DNA from: Neptunomonas qingdaonensis
Lineage (GTDB): Bacteria; Pseudomonadota; Gammaproteobacteria; Pseudomonadales; Balneatricaceae
Length of the DNA stretch: 64,000 bases
Assembly: GCF_900113275.1 (NCBI RefSeq)
Contig: NZ_FOOU01000003.1
Coordinates: 391,237-455,236, forward strand
Reading direction: 5' to 3'
In this document: positions 47,667-56,865 of the stretch, piece by piece
Numbering within the stretch: position 1 is the stretch's first letter
How the letters are laid out: each line of letters opens with the position of its first letter
Notes under the pieces: generated by a model
The model's database searches: none
The model's input: the letters and a program-made list of their open reading frames with translations, nothing else
Told to the model about the DNA's origin: nothing
Translations under genes and position numbers: made by a program

Positions 47667-48798
47667 CGCCATTCACATGAGCTTGCTGATTGGGCCTGTG
47701 GTGCCGATCCCGGTGCCAGCTATGATGATTAATGCGTTGGAAGAAGCCACCGTGACCAGTTCTGCAGATTCTGCCAGCGGTTTTCAGATGCGCTTTAAAA
47801 TTAATAATAAATCAGAACTGAATACTATTTTCCTGATCGCCGTCGGCCAGAACGCCAGTGTGGGCACACCGCCGTTGCGCGTGGTGCTCATTGTCACACT
47901 GAACGGCAGACCGCGCCCTCTGTTTGATGGTGTCGTGACCAAGGTCGAAGTGCAGGCCGGGCAAAATGGCCAGCCTGGCAGCATTACGGTGACAGGGGAT
48001 GACCTCACTAAGGTGATGGATCTGATTGATTTTAGTGGGCTCCCTTATCCTGCTATGCCGGTTTCAGCACGGGTTGCGTTGATCTGCGCAAAATATGCGG
48101 CGTTTGGCATCATTCCACTGCCGGTTCCTGCGTTGTTTCCGGATGTTCCTATACCGGTTGAACACATACCTGCTCAACAAGGAACTGATCTGGCGTATTT
48201 ACAGCAGTTAGCGAATGAGGTGGGTTATGTTTTTTATATTGAACCGGGCGAAGCGCCACTGACCAATATCGCCTACTTCGGCCCGGAGATAAAAGTAGGG
48301 CCTCCGCAACCGGCACTCAATTTGGATATGGATGCGCATACCAATGTGGAGTCATTGAATTTCAGCTTTGATCCCACCAAGGGCGTGCTGCCTGTTGTGT
48401 ATATTCAAAATCAACTGACGCGTGCACCGATACCCATTCCGATCCCTAATGTGAATCCTTTGCAGCCACCGTTGGGTTTATTACCGACACCCATCGCGAA
48501 TCTCAAGCTGATGAAAGATACCGCCAAGATGAATCCGATGCAGGCGATTTCCAAAGGGCTGGATGAAGCGAAAAAATCCCTGGATGCGGTGAGCGGTACC
48601 GGGAGTCTGGATGTGTTGCGCTATGGGCACATTCTCAAGCCGCGCAAGCTGGTGGGGGTTCGCGGCGTGGGGGTGGCTTATGACGGTTTGTATTACGTTA
48701 GGAGTGTAACCAGCACACTTAAACGAGGTGAGTTCAAACAGAGTTTTAGCTTAACGCGTAATGGCCTGATCTCTATTACACCGAGGGTGCCTGTATGA
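47659..48798 (+). CDS. gp27-like hub protein (VgrG N-terminal half, Afp8-like)
   Basis: 379 residues from ATG 47659, preceded by CGGAGG. The phage late-control D/gp27 fold is seen in VPIPVPAMMINALEEATVTSS..., FDGVVTKVEVQAGQNGQPGSITVTGDDLTKVMDL (about 90-125) and YLQQLANEVGYVFYIEPG (about 185). It forms the trimeric ring between tube and spike. In Afp8 and VgrG this half is fused to the spike; here the spike is a separate gene joined by an ATGA overlap. Confidence 0.88.
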   Translation: MSSAIHMSLLIGPVVPIPVPAMMINALEEATVTSSADSASGFQMRFKINNKSELNTIFLIAVGQNASVGTPPLRVVLIVTLNGRPRPLFDGVVTKVEVQAGQNGQPGSITVTGDDLTKVMDLIDFSGLPYPAMPVSARVALICAKYAAFGIIPLPVPALFPDVPIPVEHIPAQQGTDLAYLQQLANEVGYVFYIEPGEAPLTNIAYFGPEIKVGPPQPALNLDMDAHTNVESLNFSFDPTKGVLPVVYIQNQLTRAPIPIPIPNVNPLQPPLGLLPTPIANLKLMKDTAKMNPMQAISKGLDEAKKSLDAVSGTGSLDVLRYGHILKPRKLVGVRGVGVAYDGLYYVRSVTSTLKRGEFKQSFSLTRNGLISITPRVPV

Positions 48799-49304
48799 GT
48801 GCAACATATTTTGGCAAATACCGTGGCGTGGTACTGAATAATATTGATCCGATGCAGCAGGGTCGATTGCAGATACAGGTACCCGATGTGGCTGGCTTAG
48901 TGCCTACCAGTTGGGCGATGCCATGTGTACCACTGGCGGGTATTCAAAATGGCATGGTGGCCTTGCCCATTATTGGTTCGGGTGTGTGGGTGGAGTTTGA
49001 GCAGGGGAATCCGGATTATCCCATTTGGGTGGGTTGTTTTTGGGGCAGTACCGCCGAGGTTCCTGCATTGGCATTGCTTACCCCGCCCACTACACCCGCG
49101 ATTACCTTTCAAACACCACTGCAAAATGGCATGACCATATCGGATATGCCAGGACCAACAGGCGGCATCATGTTGAAGAGTACAACGGGGGCCGCTCTTA
49201 TTGTGAATGATACGGGTATTTATATTCAGAACGGCAAGGGGGCAGCGATTACGCTGGTCGGCCCCACTGTGACGATTAATAACGGCGCACTCACGGTGAT
49301 TTGA
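48795..49304 (+). CDS. gp5/gpV-like spike protein with OB fold
   Basis: 169 residues. YFGKYRGVVLNNIDPMQQGRLQIQVPDV is the gpV/gp5 OB-fold start, followed by SGVWVEFEQGNPDYPIWVGCFWG. A short beta-helical C terminus (IMLKSTTGAALIVNDTGIYIQNGKGAAITLVGPTVTINNGALTVI) forms the needle base. It lacks the lysozyme domain of T4 gp5. Confidence 0.9.
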   Translation: MSATYFGKYRGVVLNNIDPMQQGRLQIQVPDVAGLVPTSWAMPCVPLAGIQNGMVALPIIGSGVWVEFEQGNPDYPIWVGCFWGSTAEVPALALLTPPTTPAITFQTPLQNGMTISDMPGPTGGIMLKSTTGAALIVNDTGIYIQNGKGAAITLVGPTVTINNGALTVI

Positions 49305-49305
49305 T

Positions 49306-49626
49306 ATGCCAGGACCGATATTGCATGTAGGCGCAACCGTGTTATGTGCACACGGCGGAACTGCGACCCCTACGGTCCCTAATCCGCGGGTACTGGTGGG
49401 TGGTCAGCCGACGGTGCTCATGAGCGCGGTTTATGCCATTGCAGGTTGCCCATTCAATGTATCAGGCAGCCCGGTTCCGTGTGTGACCGGTCAATGGGTA
49501 GTGGCGGCGACAAGAGTGACATCGAACGGCCAGCCACTGCTATTAATGGATAGCCAGGCTGTTTGTGCGCCCAATGGAACACCGCTGATGCCGGTTAACG
49601 CGCAAACGCGAGTGATAGGGAGTTAA
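49306..49626 (+). CDS. PAAR-like spike tip protein
   Basis: 106 residues, rich in glycine, proline and paired cysteines (VLCAHGGTATP, IAGCPFNVSGSPVPC, AVCAPNGTPL). The pattern matches the PAAR-like/DUF4280-type tip that sharpens the spike, as Afp10 does. One base separates it from the spike gene and two from gp25. Confidence 0.85.
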   Translation: MPGPILHVGATVLCAHGGTATPTVPNPRVLVGGQPTVLMSAVYAIAGCPFNVSGSPVPCVTGQWVVAATRVTSNGQPLLLMDSQAVCAPNGTPLMPVNAQTRVIGS

Positions 49627-49628
49627 CA

Positions 49629-50009
49629 ATGACATTACATGTGCATTTTCCCCTACAGTTTGATGGTCGAGGTCGAACCCGTGACGATGATGAAGCCCTG
49701 TGGATTCGGGGGTTAATCGAGCAGGTGCTATTTACGATGCCGGGTGAACGAGTGATGCGACCTGATTTTGGCAGTGGCCTGCGTGAATTGGTATTTGCGC
49801 CAAATAGCCCTGAACTGGCCGCGACAACGCAGTTTTTGGTTCAGAGCGCGCTGCAGCAATGGATGGCAGACCTTATCACGGTCGAGCGTGTTGAGATCTC
49901 TGCTATTGATGCGAGTTTATCGGTGAATATCAATTATGCGATTCGCCGTACCGGTAACCGTTATCAGGAAACCTTTTTACAGGAAACGGCACAAGGAGGT
50001 GGCATATGA
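49629..50009 (+). CDS. gp25/GPW baseplate wedge protein (Afp9-like)
   Basis: 126 residues with the gp25 signature: ALWIRGLIEQVLFTMPGERVMRPDFGSGLRELVFAPNSPE, including the EPR-like loop region. gp25 nucleates the sheath on the baseplate. It has normal length and is joined to the next gene by an ATGA overlap. Confidence 0.93.
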   Translation: MTLHVHFPLQFDGRGRTRDDDEALWIRGLIEQVLFTMPGERVMRPDFGSGLRELVFAPNSPELAATTQFLVQSALQQWMADLITVERVEISAIDASLSVNINYAIRRTGNRYQETFLQETAQGGGI

Positions 50010-52585
50010 TCTACACCTGTTGCGAAGAGAACCGCCGCGCAGCTGTTGAGATTCATGCCACATTGAATGGGATCGATTGGCTTGAAGTGCTGGATCTTGA
50101 TGCGCCTGCAGACAGCCCTCGTCAGCGAACCTTGATGTTGCGATTGTTGAAACCGGTGCCCTCAGGATTAACACCAGAGAATGTGCGTATTAAGGGAGGT
50201 GAGCGCATCCGCCATATCTCTGTTGAGTGGCTGGAAATTGCCAGTGAGGCGCCTTTATCGCCTTTGATGACGTTGGCCGAACAAACCGTATTCGCGGCGT
50301 TGCCGGATGCTGATCATGTGCTATTGATACGCACCGACAGCAGCGGTGACTTTTCTGAGTATCAGTTGAAATTGGTGAGTGGTAGCAACAATGATGCGCC
50401 GCTAACAGACTTTGATCCACGGCTATCGTCGATTGATTTTACATTTAAAGTAGAGTGCCCCAGTGATTTTGATTGTGCTGACAACACGGATTGTCAGCAA
50501 GAACCCGCCAGTTCTCCTGCCATTAATTATCTGGCGCGAGATTTTTCCAGTTTACGTCGCTTAGTTATAGATCGGATGAGCCGGCAGATGCCCGGCTGGC
50601 GCGACCGTAGTCCTGCTGATCTGGCAACGACATTAGCAGAACTTATTGCCTATGTTGGCGATATGCAGCACTACCATCTGGATGCCATTGCCACTGAAGC
50701 TTATCTGCATACTGCCCGTTTACGCAGCAGTATTCGCCGGCATGCGCTGCTGGTGGATTACCACATGCATGAAGGGTGTAATGCGCGAACATGGTTACAT
50801 ATTAATGTTAACGGTGGGCCATTTCCTTTGCCCCCTGATATACGTTTTTATACGCATGTACCGGGTGCGCCAATACATTTCTTGTCAGGCTCTGCTGAAG
50901 ATCGTAAAGCGTTACAGTCGACACCCTTAGTGTTTGAGCCGATGCATACCATCACTTTGCGGGCAGAGCACAATCAATTCGAATTCTATACATGGGGGGA
51001 TGAACGTTGCTGCTTACCCATTGCGGCAACTCAGGCAACCTTGCGGGGGCACTGGCCGGATCTGGTTGAGGGTGATGTACTTATTTTTCGTGAAATCATA
51101 GGCGCGCTCAGTGGCACCACCGAAGATGCCGATCCTACACATCGACATGCCGTTAGGTTAGTTGCAGTGAATGCTTTTGACGGTACTGATCCGCTGCTAG
51201 ATCCATTGCATGATATTGAGATAACCGAAATACGCTGGCATAGCGAGGATGCACTGCCATTTCCACTTTGTATCTCTTCGCAAACTGACCAGGCGCACGA
51301 TGATCTACTACTGAATAATGTCAGCCTTGCCTTTGGGAACAATGTGTTGGTTGATCATGGTGCCAGTATTATTGATGCACCGACTGAGCCTGTTCCCGCT
51401 GCTCAGCTACATTATTCGACCGCCAGCTCTGGAAAAAACAACAGCTGTAACAGGGAGAATCGCCAACCCTTGCCGCCACGTTTTAAACCGCACTTGGCTC
51501 AGGGGCCGGTGACTTATCAGGGCCAGATAACCAAAACCATTGTTGAGCAGGGCATTCGTCGCAGTATCCAGCTGCCGTTTGATCCTCAAGGGTCTGCCAA
51601 GTCAGCGTTTGAATGGCAATGTGCGGATGCTGTACCTGTTGTCCGCTTGCATGATGGAAGTCAAAATTGGCATCCAAGTCGTGAGTTGTTATCTAACCGT
51701 GCTATCGATAAAAACTTTGTACTTGAAAGCGAAAATGATGGGAGCACCCATGTGCGTTTCGGTGATGATGTTCATGGTCGCCGCCCGGATATTGGTATGG
51801 TTTTCACTCCCCATTATCGTGTTGGTAACGGCCCACAGGGTAATGTGGGTGCAGATAGCATTGTGCATGTGGTGAGTAGTGAAACCCGTATTAATCGCGT
51901 TACTAATTTACTGCCAGCATACGGTGGTCTGGCGGCTGAAACGATTAGCGAGGTACGGCGACATGCGCCTTATGCATTTCGTACACAGGAGCGCGCAGTC
52001 ACTCCAGCCGATTACGCCAGTGTCGCTGAGCGTCTTGACGGTGTTCAGCGCGCAGCGGCGAGCCTGCGTTGGACCGGAAGCTGGCATACGGTGTTCACCA
52101 CCGTTGATCGTGATGGCGGTATGCAGGTTAATGAGGATGGTTTTGATAAATCGGTTGTTGAACATATGGATCGGTACCGCATGGCTGGCCATGATCTGAA
52201 GGTCAATGATCCACTGCATGTATCACTTGAAATCGACATGCTGGTGTGTGTTAACGCGCACTATTTTCGTAGTGATGTGCGCCGTGGTTTGCTGGATATT
52301 TTCAGCAGCACTGTTCGCGCTGATGGCTCGCTTGGCTTATTTCATCCGGATAATTTTAGTTTCGGCCAAACTGTTTTTCTGAGTCCGTTGTATACGGCGG
52401 CGCGACATGTGGCCGGTGTCGATTCTGTTCAGATCACACGTTTTCAGCGACAGAATCAGGAAGATCTTAAACCCTTAGCGGATGGTTATATGACGCTAGG
52501 TCGATTTGAAATTGCGCGTCTGGATAATAACCCCAACTTCCCAGAGCGCGGCGTGCTGCGGCTTGAGCTGCACGGAGGAAAATGA
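50006..52585 (+). CDS. baseplate protein J-like (Afp11-like)
   Basis: 859 residues. Conserved blocks are NYLARDFSSLRRLVIDRMSRQMPGWRDRSPADLATTLAELIAYVGDMQHYHLDAIATEAYL (about 170-235), VRFGDDVHGRRPDIGMVFTPHYRVGNGPQGNVG (about 585-615) and AFRTQERAVTPADYASVAERL. These mark the gp6/J-type 'putative baseplate assembly protein' of eCIS. It forms the wedge ring around the hub and overlaps the next gene by four bases. Confidence 0.92.
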   Translation: MIYTCCEENRRAAVEIHATLNGIDWLEVLDLDAPADSPRQRTLMLRLLKPVPSGLTPENVRIKGGERIRHISVEWLEIASEAPLSPLMTLAEQTVFAALPDADHVLLIRTDSSGDFSEYQLKLVSGSNNDAPLTDFDPRLSSIDFTFKVECPSDFDCADNTDCQQEPASSPAINYLARDFSSLRRLVIDRMSRQMPGWRDRSPADLATTLAELIAYVGDMQHYHLDAIATEAYLHTARLRSSIRRHALLVDYHMHEGCNARTWLHINVNGGPFPLPPDIRFYTHVPGAPIHFLSGSAEDRKALQSTPLVFEPMHTITLRAEHNQFEFYTWGDERCCLPIAATQATLRGHWPDLVEGDVLIFREIIGALSGTTEDADPTHRHAVRLVAVNAFDGTDPLLDPLHDIEITEIRWHSEDALPFPLCISSQTDQAHDDLLLNNVSLAFGNNVLVDHGASIIDAPTEPVPAAQLHYSTASSGKNNSCNRENRQPLPPRFKPHLAQGPVTYQGQITKTIVEQGIRRSIQLPFDPQGSAKSAFEWQCADAVPVVRLHDGSQNWHPSRELLSNRAIDKNFVLESENDGSTHVRFGDDVHGRRPDIGMVFTPHYRVGNGPQGNVGADSIVHVVSSETRINRVTNLLPAYGGLAAETISEVRRHAPYAFRTQERAVTPADYASVAERLDGVQRAAASLRWTGSWHTVFTTVDRDGGMQVNEDGFDKSVVEHMDRYRMAGHDLKVNDPLHVSLEIDMLVCVNAHYFRSDVRRGLLDIFSSTVRADGSLGLFHPDNFSFGQTVFLSPLYTAARHVAGVDSVQITRFQRQNQEDLKPLADGYMTLGRFEIARLDNNPNFPERGVLRLELHGGK

Positions 52586-55500
52586 TGAACGGACACAATA
52601 GTACAAAACCTGGTTGCGATTGCTGCAGTGGCGTTGATGCAGTCACACCTCGTCGTATTGATAATCCGCCGGGGCTGACACAGTTTCCTTACCGGATAGG
52701 GCGTCATAGTGATTTTTTTGAGTCTATCCAGTCACGTCTGTCTAGTGTTGATAATCCGGCATTAGCAGCACTCACCACCCGAGAGAGTAGCGACTTTACG
52801 CTTGCCATCGGTGATGCATTGGCCTGCTCTCTGGATGTTCTGAGCTTTTACACCGAACGCTACGCACATGAACATTATCTGCGAACAGCGACTGAGCGTT
52901 TATCAGTGGGTGCGATGGCACGCCTGATCGGCTATGAACTAGCGCCGGGTGTTGCCGCCAGTACTCATCTGGCATTTACCCTGCAAAGTGTGCCGGGCGC
53001 GCCTGCTAAGCCTATAGAAATCCCGATGGGGACGCGTGTCCAGAGTGTGCCGGGACAAGATGAACAAGCACAAACATTTGAGACGGTTGCTCCGGCTGCA
53101 GCGCGTGCGCAATGGAATGCCATCAAGCTTCAACAGAGTGAGTTTCAACTGCCTGTCTATGGTGACACACAGCTTTGGCTGGAGGGTATTGATAGTGGCT
53201 TGGCCGTCGGTGATTTGATCCTGATTGTGGGTGCTGAACACGAAGCTGCTCCCCAGGATGAGCGTTGGGATGTGCGGGTGATCACCCGGCTGAATATCGA
53301 TATGCCACGGCAATTGACGTGTGTCGGTTGGCAACAGGCGCTTGGGCATAGTCGGCCATTTGTTCTGCCCGCGAGTGAAGGCGTACAGATTTATACGTTT
53401 CGCACCCGAGCGGCTGTTTTTGGCCATACCGCACCGGATTGGCGGGCGTTGTCTGATGAGAGCAAAGCCGATTATATCGGTTTACTCAGTCCGGATGAGC
53501 TTATCCGGCCCGCAGATATCGAGGAGTGGCCTGATTATAGCGTGCTGGCACCGCTTTACCCTGAACGTCGTAGTGGCAGTTCGGATATTTCAAAAGTGCA
53601 CAGGGCTGCTACCGTTGAGGAAATTGTAGCCGCCGCTAATGGTGCTGCGCAGGGTGCAGCAGCAATGGCCATGCATAAAGCGGCTAATGCGGGTAGCGGT
53701 GTAGTAATGGCCGGTGGTCAGATCGCTGAAACAGCCATGAATATGGCGCGCGAAAGTGCTGAAGGGCTGAGTGAGGTGGCTAATCTGGCGGTTAATGAAG
53801 TAACTCAACGTGCGCGCACGCTGATTCACTCTCAGGGGCAGTCGTTGCAAGCATTGCAATTGACAGCCGAAGATTTGGCACGTGTAATCGCGCGGGATTT
53901 TTTTCAACAAGGAATTGCCGATAGTCTTGCAGCGCTACCCGCGAAAGTTCAGGATTTGACTGCTCAAGGCTTAACTGACCGGATCGCTATTGCTGAGGCT
54001 GTGTTAGACGAATTGATAGATTCTTTACAGCTTGGGAATGAGAACTATCCGGTAGACCCACTGCCTGGTTTAGAGCAAATCTGGAGTGATGCTGTTGTTG
54101 AAGCTATCGGTACAATAGAAACGGTAAAAGGCGACCTCGGAAGTTTGTTGGATAATATCGTGGGTTCATTTTTAGGAGCAGAAAAAGCTCTTGAAGAAGC
54201 AAAAACCAGAGTGGGTGATATTTCCTTAAGTAATGGTCTCAGTACTACATCATCAATTATGGCAGAGGTTATTGAGGCATTTAAAACGGTTATTGGTACT
54301 GAATTCAGCGGAGAAAACTTTCAGAAGATAATAAATTTTGATGGCGTATTTGAAAGCGTTCAGGAGTGGACCGAAGGCCTCTTTACCGTCGGATCTGATG
54401 TTGTGTTGTTACTCAAGCAAATGCAGGATGAAATCGCCAATTCAACCGGTGTTATGTTTTCTAAACTAGGCCAGGACGTGGCGAAAATGGCACAAGAGGC
54501 GCAATCGGGGATTGCTGGTACGGCTGCTCTGCTGAATCCTGCAGAAGCGTTGGCGGCACTTAATGATGCGGCTTCTGAAATGCGTGAACAGTCCCGACAC
54601 GCGGGTGTTGCTGCGTTGAGTGCTGCAGCGACAGCCGACGTCGCTGCGCTGGTGACCACAGCGGTTACTATCGCACAGAATTTACCACCTCCGTTTCCGG
54701 CAGCAACGCCTGAAAGCATTGCCGAAGTAGCACGTCACTTTGCCGCTTTGGGCGTAGCACGCGCAGGTGGTAGCTCAGCAAGTGAAGCCGCAGCGGGTAG
54801 CGTGCTGGCGAAAATCGAGACTCTTATGCCAACATCGCTGCAGGCGCCTGTTGAGTTTGCAGAGCAATTGTTGCCGCTGTTGGGTGATGTTGATGATCTG
54901 CTCAGTTCACCTCGTAGTGGTGCTGAATCCGCTTATCAACGCATTGTTGCTGATGTTGAGCGTGCGCTTGTTGGTAAAGTAGTGAACGTTTCGACACGAC
55001 GCGCTCCATTGGTTCGTTCCCCGGATAGGATTGACCTGAGCCGGGTCCATGACTCAGTGGTAGCAGGAAGTTGGGCATTATTGTCTGTGCCTAATTCTAC
55101 CGAGCTGTACCGGATCAATAGTGCAGTAGCGGCCAGCCGGGCAGAGTATCTGATGTCTGGACAAACCACGCGGGTCGAACTTGAGGGTGAGTTAACGAAT
55201 GGGCGCTTACCAGCAGAGTTTGAACATGCGGTACGTAGTTTGTCAGTGCATGTTGACAGTGAGCAACTTGCATTGGCTGAAATACCGCTGAGTTATCCGG
55301 TTTATGGTGAGCGCATAGCGCTGGCAGGTCATGTGGAGGGATTACTTGCAGGGCAGCCTCTGGCGCTGAGTGGTAAACGACAGCGTGTCATCATGCTACG
55401 GGGAATCAGCAATCGGATTCTTAGCTGTGACGATGGTAGCCAGCGCCTGTTGGTCGAAGGCGATAGCTTGTTAATGATGAAAGCACCTGAGCGTCTGACG

Positions 55501-56865
55501 GGTGAGACAACTAATTATCTACCCCCGCAGGATTTTGCCCGGTTACTCGGTAAACGCAACATATGGTTCCGTTTGACCTTACAGGACCGTGATGGCTGTG
55601 TTGGTCAGGTTGCACTCAGAGGATCAGAAATCGCATTGGAAAAAGCATATAAAGATGATGCGTTGGTGTCTGAAATCATTTTTCTTGTCGATACCGATGA
55701 GGCGATTACTCAAGATCGTAATCGTAGTTATCTGAAGCTTACGGCATCAACGCAGCAGTGCTATGAAAGAATCAGTACGCGTATTAACGCCAATGTTGCG
55801 CCTGCCACTCAGGGTGAAACGGTGGCCAATACTATACTGGGCAGTGGCAATGGTAGCGTTTTTAATCAGCATTTTACCTTAACGCAAACACCACTGACGT
55901 TTGTCAGTGCCAATACTCCCACCGGTCGGACTTCTACTTTACAGGTTAGGGTTGGGGATGTGCTTTGGACTGAAGTGCCTATGCTGCATGGTGCTGAATC
56001 CGATGCGCGAGTGTATGAGATTAATCAGGATGATACTGCGCACACCACCCTTCAGTTTGGCGATGGCATTGAAGGTGCTCGCTTGCCCAGTGGTGAGAGT
56101 AATCTGCGTGTTAGTTATCGCAAGGGTATCGGCTTAGCGGGTAATGTTGATGCAGGAACGCTGACAACCTTATTGTCCCGACCGCTGGGCGTGAGTGAGG
56201 CGGTTAATCCTGTTGCGGCAACAGGAGGAGAAGATGCCGAGCCATTATCACGCGCTCGGGATAACGCGCCATTGACCGTCCTCACACTTGATCGGGTGGT
56301 TTCTGTTGAAGATTACGCAAACTTTGCCCGTGCTTTTGCAGGGATTGATAAAGCGCATGCTTTATGGGTTCCGGCGGGACCGGCACGGGGAATGTTTCTC
56401 AGTATAGCCGGTGTTGATGGTGCGATGGTGCCAGAAACCAGTCAGACATTTAAGAATCTTCTGGGTGCTTTACAGATATATGGTGATCCGCAGATACCGC
56501 TGCGTATGACTAACTATATTGATACGCGCTTTCGTTGCCGCTTATCCATCAAGGTTCAGGATGATTATGAAATTGATCCGGTAATTGATAACGTCGATGC
56601 AGCAATACGTAGCCACTTTGGTTTTGCACAACGACGGTTTGGGCAGACGGTATCGGCAGATGAGGTGGTCGCGGTAGCACAAGCGGTGCGTGGTATTGCA
56701 GGCGTTCATATTACCCAGTTGTATCGCGCGGGTGATCCACCACCTGCCAACGTTATACCCCGGTTATTTGCACGTTTACCTGTGGCATCACTGAGCAGTT
56801 TGCCGCTCGCTGCCGAGCTGCTGACAGTTGATGAAAATGCGATTCAACTGGAGGTGTTGCCATGA
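52582..56865 (+). CDS. giant baseplate protein with helical insertion (Afp12-like)
   Basis: 1427 residues. The N-terminal 330 residues (ITLAIGDALACSLDVLSFYTERYAHEHYLRTATER-type block, RPADIEEWPDYSVL) and the C-terminal 630 (DRIDLSRVHDSVVAGSWALLS, TTLQFGDGIEGARLPSGESNLRVSYRKGIGLAGNVD, VVSVEDYANFARAFAGIDKA) are the second eCIS J-type baseplate protein. Between them, about residues 335-800, lies an alanine-rich, mostly helical segment with no homology to that family that I can recognise. ATGA overlaps on both sides. Confidence 0.88.
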   Translation: MMNGHNSTKPGCDCCSGVDAVTPRRIDNPPGLTQFPYRIGRHSDFFESIQSRLSSVDNPALAALTTRESSDFTLAIGDALACSLDVLSFYTERYAHEHYLRTATERLSVGAMARLIGYELAPGVAASTHLAFTLQSVPGAPAKPIEIPMGTRVQSVPGQDEQAQTFETVAPAAARAQWNAIKLQQSEFQLPVYGDTQLWLEGIDSGLAVGDLILIVGAEHEAAPQDERWDVRVITRLNIDMPRQLTCVGWQQALGHSRPFVLPASEGVQIYTFRTRAAVFGHTAPDWRALSDESKADYIGLLSPDELIRPADIEEWPDYSVLAPLYPERRSGSSDISKVHRAATVEEIVAAANGAAQGAAAMAMHKAANAGSGVVMAGGQIAETAMNMARESAEGLSEVANLAVNEVTQRARTLIHSQGQSLQALQLTAEDLARVIARDFFQQGIADSLAALPAKVQDLTAQGLTDRIAIAEAVLDELIDSLQLGNENYPVDPLPGLEQIWSDAVVEAIGTIETVKGDLGSLLDNIVGSFLGAEKALEEAKTRVGDISLSNGLSTTSSIMAEVIEAFKTVIGTEFSGENFQKIINFDGVFESVQEWTEGLFTVGSDVVLLLKQMQDEIANSTGVMFSKLGQDVAKMAQEAQSGIAGTAALLNPAEALAALNDAASEMREQSRHAGVAALSAAATADVAALVTTAVTIAQNLPPPFPAATPESIAEVARHFAALGVARAGGSSASEAAAGSVLAKIETLMPTSLQAPVEFAEQLLPLLGDVDDLLSSPRSGAESAYQRIVADVERALVGKVVNVSTRRAPLVRSPDRIDLSRVHDSVVAGSWALLSVPNSTELYRINSAVAASRAEYLMSGQTTRVELEGELTNGRLPAEFEHAVRSLSVHVDSEQLALAEIPLSYPVYGERIALAGHVEGLLAGQPLALSGKRQRVIMLRGISNRILSCDDGSQRLLVEGDSLLMMKAPERLTGETTNYLPPQDFARLLGKRNIWFRLTLQDRDGCVGQVALRGSEIALEKAYKDDALVSEIIFLVDTDEAITQDRNRSYLKLTASTQQCYERISTRINANVAPATQGETVANTILGSGNGSVFNQHFTLTQTPLTFVSANTPTGRTSTLQVRVGDVLWTEVPMLHGAESDARVYEINQDDTAHTTLQFGDGIEGARLPSGESNLRVSYRKGIGLAGNVDAGTLTTLLSRPLGVSEAVNPVAATGGEDAEPLSRARDNAPLTVLTLDRVVSVEDYANFARAFAGIDKAHALWVPAGPARGMFLSIAGVDGAMVPETSQTFKNLLGALQIYGDPQIPLRMTNYIDTRFRCRLSIKVQDDYEIDPVIDNVDAAIRSHFGFAQRRFGQTVSADEVVAVAQAVRGIAGVHITQLYRAGDPPPANVIPRLFARLPVASLSSLPLAAELLTVDENAIQLEVLP

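Noticed and set aside
54360..54719. 119-residue minus-strand frame in the giant baseplate gene
   Set aside because: It is the antisense of an alanine-rich helical region; low complexity and no independent signals.
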